The translations under genes and the position numbers were made by a program. Shown in pieces: positions 60,995 through 64,000 of a stretch of 64,000 bases of DNA (its first letter is position 1; the number at the start of each line of letters is the position of its first letter). The notes below the pieces were generated by a model that worked only from the letters and a program-made list of their open reading frames with translations, was not told the origin of the DNA and did not search any database. This stretch comes from Henriciella marina DSM 19595 (GTDB lineage Bacteria > Pseudomonadota > Alphaproteobacteria > Caulobacterales > Hyphomonadaceae), in assembly GCF_000376805.1 (NCBI RefSeq), contig NZ_AQXT01000002.1, positions 2,976,001 through 3,040,000 of the forward strand, given 5' to 3'.

Positions 60995-62353
60995 TCATCT
61001 CTCAATGGCATTTCCAGCTGCGGTCCACGCCTTCATCGAGCCGATATAGACATCGACCTCGGAGAACCCGTTCCGCAGAAGCTGGGAGGCGGCAATCGTG
61101 GCGCGTGCACCGCTTCCGCACATGACGGTGACGGGCTTGTCCGGGTCGAGGTCACTGGCCGCATCAGGCAGCTTGCCGACATAGGCGTGCTTGCTGTCCT
61201 TGATGTGGCCGCTCTCATATTCATCGATGGCGCGGACATCGAGCAAGGTCCAGCCTTCGGGCGGGTTGTCCACCCGCGCGGCGACCGTTTCAGTATCGAT
61301 GAAATCAAGCACGTCGAGCGGGCCGTTCTTGACGGCGAGGGGCATGGCGCCGCTGACAAATCCGCTCACATTGTCGAAGCCGATCCGCTGAAGCGTGATG
61401 GCCGCGTCGACGGCCTGGTCCTCATCCCGAGCCAGTAGCAGCACCGGTTTGTCGTTTGGCAGTAACCAGCCCGCGAAGGCGGCAAGCATGTCGTGCGGGA
61501 TGCAGAGCGAGCCTGTGCGGTGGCCGCCGGCAAAGTCAAAAATGCCGCGAACATCGAGGCAGATCGCATCGCCTGGATCGAGCAACATCGCCGGGGAGGA
61601 AGGCAGAGGCGCAGGCGGTGCGGCTTCGGCGCCTTCTATGTTGCCTTCTTCCATGCGCCGGAAGTAGGGCGGAATGTAGTGGTTTTCCGCGACTTTAGCA
61701 TCGATAAAAGCCTCCCGGCCCCCGATTTGCAGGCGCGGATTGTTGAGCTTTTCATGGCCGATGGAGGAGAACTCCCGGTCGGCCATGCCCGAGCCACAGA
61801 CCGAACCTGCGCCATGCGCGGGATAGACGAGGCACTGGTCGCCGAGCCCCAACAGTTTCTCCAGGCTGTCATAGAGCAGGCCGGCGACTTCGCGTTTGCG
61901 GTCGGGATAGAAGTCCGTGCGCCCTACATCGCCAATGAACAGGGCATCGCCCGTGAACACGCCAACCGGGCCTTCCTCGAAGCTCTTGTCATAAAGCACG
62001 TAGGACAGGCTGTCGTCGGTGTGCCCGGGCGTTTCGAGCACCTTGAGCAGGGCCTCACCAATCTCGAACGTGTCGCCTTCGCGCGTCTCGGCGGCGTACT
62101 GGATTGGCTTTTCAGGGTTCGGCCCGTGCCAGACCTTTGCGCCGGTCTCTTTCTTCAGCACGGCGGCGCCTGAAAGCAGGTCCTCGTTCCGGTGGGTTTC
62201 GAAGACGTGCTTGATGACAGAGCCTTCCTCACGGGCGAGGTCCAGATATATGTCGATGTCACGCCGCGGATCGATGACCGCAGCTTCGCCATCAGCACTC
62301 AGGAAATAGGAAAGGTGGGCAAGACCCTGTGTCTTGATCTTTTCGAGTCTCAT
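60995..62353 (-). CDS. MBL-fold protein with two rhodanese domains
   Basis: A 452-aa protein. Residues 1-240 are a metallo-beta-lactamase fold of the persulfide-dioxygenase group; the usual HxHxDH is here ETHRNEDLLSG (His54), with TPGHTDDS and TGDALFIGD also present. Rhodanese 1 (about 255-345) has LLARDEDQ, no catalytic Cys. Rhodanese 2 (about 355-450) has the Cys loop VMCGSGARA (Cys412). It probably oxidises or moves persulfide sulfur. It ends 103 bases before csoR. Confidence 0.88.
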   Translation of the reverse strand: MRLEKIKTQGLAHLSYFLSADGEAAVIDPRRDIDIYLDLAREEGSVIKHVFETHRNEDLLSGAAVLKKETGAKVWHGPNPEKPIQYAAETREGDTFEIGEALLKVLETPGHTDDSLSYVLYDKSFEEGPVGVFTGDALFIGDVGRTDFYPDRKREVAGLLYDSLEKLLGLGDQCLVYPAHGAGSVCGSGMADREFSSIGHEKLNNPRLQIGGREAFIDAKVAENHYIPPYFRRMEEGNIEGAEAAPPAPLPSSPAMLLDPGDAICLDVRGIFDFAGGHRTGSLCIPHDMLAAFAGWLLPNDKPVLLLARDEDQAVDAAITLQRIGFDNVSGFVSGAMPLAVKNGPLDVLDFIDTETVAARVDNPPEGWTLLDVRAIDEYESGHIKDSKHAYVGKLPDAASDLDPDKPVTVMCGSGARATIAASQLLRNGFSEVDVYIGSMKAWTAAGNAIER

Positions 62354-62407
62354 TCTGTTTCGCTCCTTTTCGGGATCGAATGGGTCTGACTGGACGTGGA
62401 AAGCGCG

Positions 62408-62962
62408 TCAGTCCTCGGCGATGGATGCACCGGCAGCGTCTTCTGGATTGAGCGTGCCTTCAAAAGGGGGCACGGGACGGCTTTCCGCCTCGCTCTCGGT
62501 CGACGCCGGACCATTCTCCGCGATGTCCGAAATCAGCCACTCCATTTCCTTTATCTCGCGGCGCTGGGCCGTGATGATCTCGTCGGCAAGCTCACGTACA
62601 CGGACATCGTCGATGCCGGCGCGTTCACTGGTCATGATGGCAATGGAGTGGTGGGGGATCATCGCTTTCATGTACGACCGGTCCTCGACCGTGCTTTGGC
62701 TGCGCACCAGCCACAACGCCAGGACGAACACGACGGCAGCGCCAACGAATATACTGATATTGATGCGGCTGTCCTTGTACATGTTGAGCATGAAGCTCAG
62801 CATCACGACGGCCATCGCCGCACCCATAATGAACGCCATGTAAAAGCGCGTCTCACTCCAGCGAACATGCTCCCACGCATAAGTGTTGAGATACATCAGC
62901 CCAAACATTACGATCATCGATGTGATGATCATTGCGCCGAACCGCCAATAACTATTCTTCAT
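62408..62962 (-). CDS. DUF305 membrane protein
   Basis: About 184 aa. Three to four membrane helices (about 6-105), then a DUF305 helical part with the MKAMIPHHSIAIMTSERA His-His motif and DEIITAQRREIKEME. DUF305 proteins are frequent in copper clusters. Start uncertain: AAGGAGG (62978-62984) touches ATG 62977, leaves 9 bases to a GTG at 62968 and 15 to ATG 62962; the GTG has the best spacing. Confidence 0.8.
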   Translation of the reverse strand: MKNSYWRFGAMIITSMIVMFGLMYLNTYAWEHVRWSETRFYMAFIMGAAMAVVMLSFMLNMYKDSRINISIFVGAAVVFVLALWLVRSQSTVEDRSYMKAMIPHHSIAIMTSERAGIDDVRVRELADEIITAQRREIKEMEWLISDIAENGPASTESEAESRPVPPFEGTLNPEDAAGASIAED

Positions 62963-63039
62963 ATCCACTTTCAACATCCTCCTTATACAGTGGTGGGGTA
63001 TTTCCACGACTAACGGAGAAGGGTGTAAACAGTTCCGTG

Positions 63040-63489
63040 CTAACCAGATTTTTGAATTCCGCCTGAAGTTGGGCCATCCATTTGGTTTCGCATAAGAAGG
63101 AAAATGAAGGATGCCGAGCAGGAAATCAGCAGGAAACCATTGAGTGATTCCAGTCCGGCCAGGAACCGCGAATGTCCGGTTGGATAGATATCGCCCAGCC
63201 CAAGCGATGTGTAGTTGACGAGGGAGAAATAGAATATGTCCATGAACCCGTCCGCTTCGCCGCCCTTGAAACCACCTAAATCAAAGACATCCAGTAGCTT
63301 GAAGCTGGTTGCATAGAGCGTTGCCTCAGCCAGGTGCGCCAAGCCTGCACCTACAATCCCAGAGAGTACGATCGGGAGTCCTGAGCGCGCTTCATGGTTC
63401 AGGCGTAGGTTCAGGTGCGCCAGTGCGAAATAATGTAACGTACTCGCCAGAGCAAAAGTGAGCAGTCCAATCAAGCTTGCAATGATCAT
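63040..63489 (-). CDS. Two-TM ion channel family protein
   Basis: A 149-aa protein with three or four hydrophobic segments and a potassium-channel-like pore: FYFSLVNYTSLGLGDIYPTG, where TSLGLGD stands for the TVGYGD filter. The variant filter may change selectivity. It overlaps the permease stop (ATGA). Function in this cluster is unknown. Confidence 0.75.
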   Translation of the reverse strand: MIIASLIGLLTFALASTLHYFALAHLNLRLNHEARSGLPIVLSGIVGAGLAHLAEATLYATSFKLLDVFDLGGFKGGEADGFMDIFYFSLVNYTSLGLGDIYPTGHSRFLAGLESLNGFLLISCSASFIFLLMRNQMDGPTSGGIQKSG

Positions 63490-64000
63490 AAATGGGCTTT
63501 GTGTTGGTCGTTTCCGGCCCCCTCTCCGGGAGGATTATCGCGGAGCTGTTTCAGGAAGAAATGCTCGAATGAAAACACTGCAGCTATGCCGAAAGCCGCG
63601 ATCAGGATGATGACTGGATCGGCTTGCCACTTCAGGACGAGGAAGGCGATCAGGACGACGGCATCGAGCGCCATTGCACAGATAAGGATTGCAGGTGCGG
63701 CGCCGACTTCCTTTCTCAAATGCCGGAAGACGCCCCAATGGATGATGATATCCATGACCAGATAGAAGATTGCGCCAAGCGAAGCGATGCGACTGAGATC
63801 GAAGAAAGCCGCGAGCAATCCGGCAGCCACAACCGTATAGACGAGCGTATGACGCTGTACCGTTCCGGGCATGCCGAAATGTCTATGCGGAATCAGGTTC
63901 ATGTCGGTCAGCATGGCGAGCATGCGGGAGACGGCAAACAAGCTGGCAAGCAGGCCTGAAGCTGTCGCGATGATCGCAATCGTTACTGTGAACCATAATC
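63486..64000 (-). CDS. APC-family permease, 3' part (runs off window)
   Basis: The last 171 or so codons of an amino acid/polyamine/organocation permease: FTVTIAIIATASGLLASLFAV and SRMLAMLTDMNLIPHRHFG lead into four more helices and a polar C-terminus (NPPGEGAGNDQHKAHL). The frame is open to the window edge, so the start is beyond 64000. The SRMLxxLxxMGxIP-like loop is common in APC transporters. Confidence 0.8.
   Translation of the reverse strand, partial: LWFTVTIAIIATASGLLASLFAVSRMLAMLTDMNLIPHRHFGMPGTVQRHTLVYTVVAAGLLAAFFDLSRIASLGAIFYLVMDIIIHWGVFRHLRKEVGAAPAILICAMALDAVVLIAFLVLKWQADPVIILIAAFGIAAVFSFEHFFLKQLRDNPPGEGAGNDQHKAHL

Noticed and set aside
1-64000. CRISPR array, tRNA, rRNA, prophage or replication origin
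   Set aside because: No regularly spaced short repeats, no cloverleaf or rRNA-like stretch, no phage structural genes and no DnaA-box cluster were noticed.

Overview
The window is GC-rich DNA from an aerobic, heterotrophic alphaproteobacterium. A marine or freshwater member of the Caulobacterales/Hyphomonadaceae type is the best guess, from the FixLJ-cco-hemN arrangement, FadL and TonB-receptor gene styles, a RpiB/KduD pectin pathway and CusCBA with CsoR. No rRNA or tRNA was seen, so the placement is an inference. Genes sit in long, tightly packed operons with many ATGA/TAATG overlaps.

Layout. (1) 1-11.6 kb, micro-aerobic respiration: fixJ and a haem-PAS FixL-type kinase (-), a small Cys-rich membrane protein (-), then ccoNOQP, ccoGHIS and hemN (+). 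(2) 11.6-13.7 kb: an acyl-CoA dehydrogenase, then about 1 kb of scar DNA with a truncated MFS gene, a perfect 23-bp inverted repeat and a decayed IS6-type transposase. (3) 13.7-15.8 kb: a cardiolipin-synthase-like PLD enzyme and an EEP-family phosphodiesterase. (4) 15.9-24.8 kb: a fatty-acid degradation operon (CoA-transferase/hydrolase, FadJ-like, FadI-like, FadE-like), divergent from a FadL porin. (5) 24.9-32.4 kb: a seven-gene operon for a caa3-type cytochrome oxidase (CtaG, tri-haem cytochrome c, subunit II fused to cytochrome c, subunit I-III fusion) that also carries a Na+/Ca2+-exchanger-like antiporter and a ZIP-like protein.

(6) 32.5-47.7 kb, pectin/uronate utilisation: KDPG aldolase, a TRAP transporter (DctPQM), a lipoprotein, a Tat-exported esterase, KDG kinase, KduD-like dehydrogenase, a RpiB-family isomerase, a LacI regulator, a PL1 pectate lyase, a FAH-family hydratase and a TonB receptor. 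Four copies of one operator built on ATGACACCGGT lie in front of the four transcription starts, which makes this a local LacI regulon. The genes read as a pathway: extracytoplasmic lyase, outer-membrane uptake, TRAP import, isomerisation of the 4-deoxy-5-keto-uronate, reduction to KDG, phosphorylation to KDPG and cleavage to pyruvate and glyceraldehyde-3-phosphate. The RpiB-family protein fills the place usually taken by KduI. No oligogalacturonide lyase or unsaturated glucuronyl hydrolase is in the window.

(7) 47.8-50.9 kb: an IS6-family graveyard with one intact copy inserted in or recombined with another, a 308-bp internally deleted copy that keeps both ends, and further fragments, around a secreted protein with a TonB-C-like domain. 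(8) 51-52 kb: a membrane acyltransferase. (9) 52.2-60.9 kb: a copper/silver efflux operon (csoR, small secreted protein, cusC, cusB, cusA, small membrane protein, two CusF-like proteins) behind an 18-bp CsoR-type palindrome. (10) 61-64 kb: an MBL-fold/double-rhodanese protein, a DUF305 membrane protein, a two-TM ion channel and the 3' part of an APC-family permease that runs off the window.
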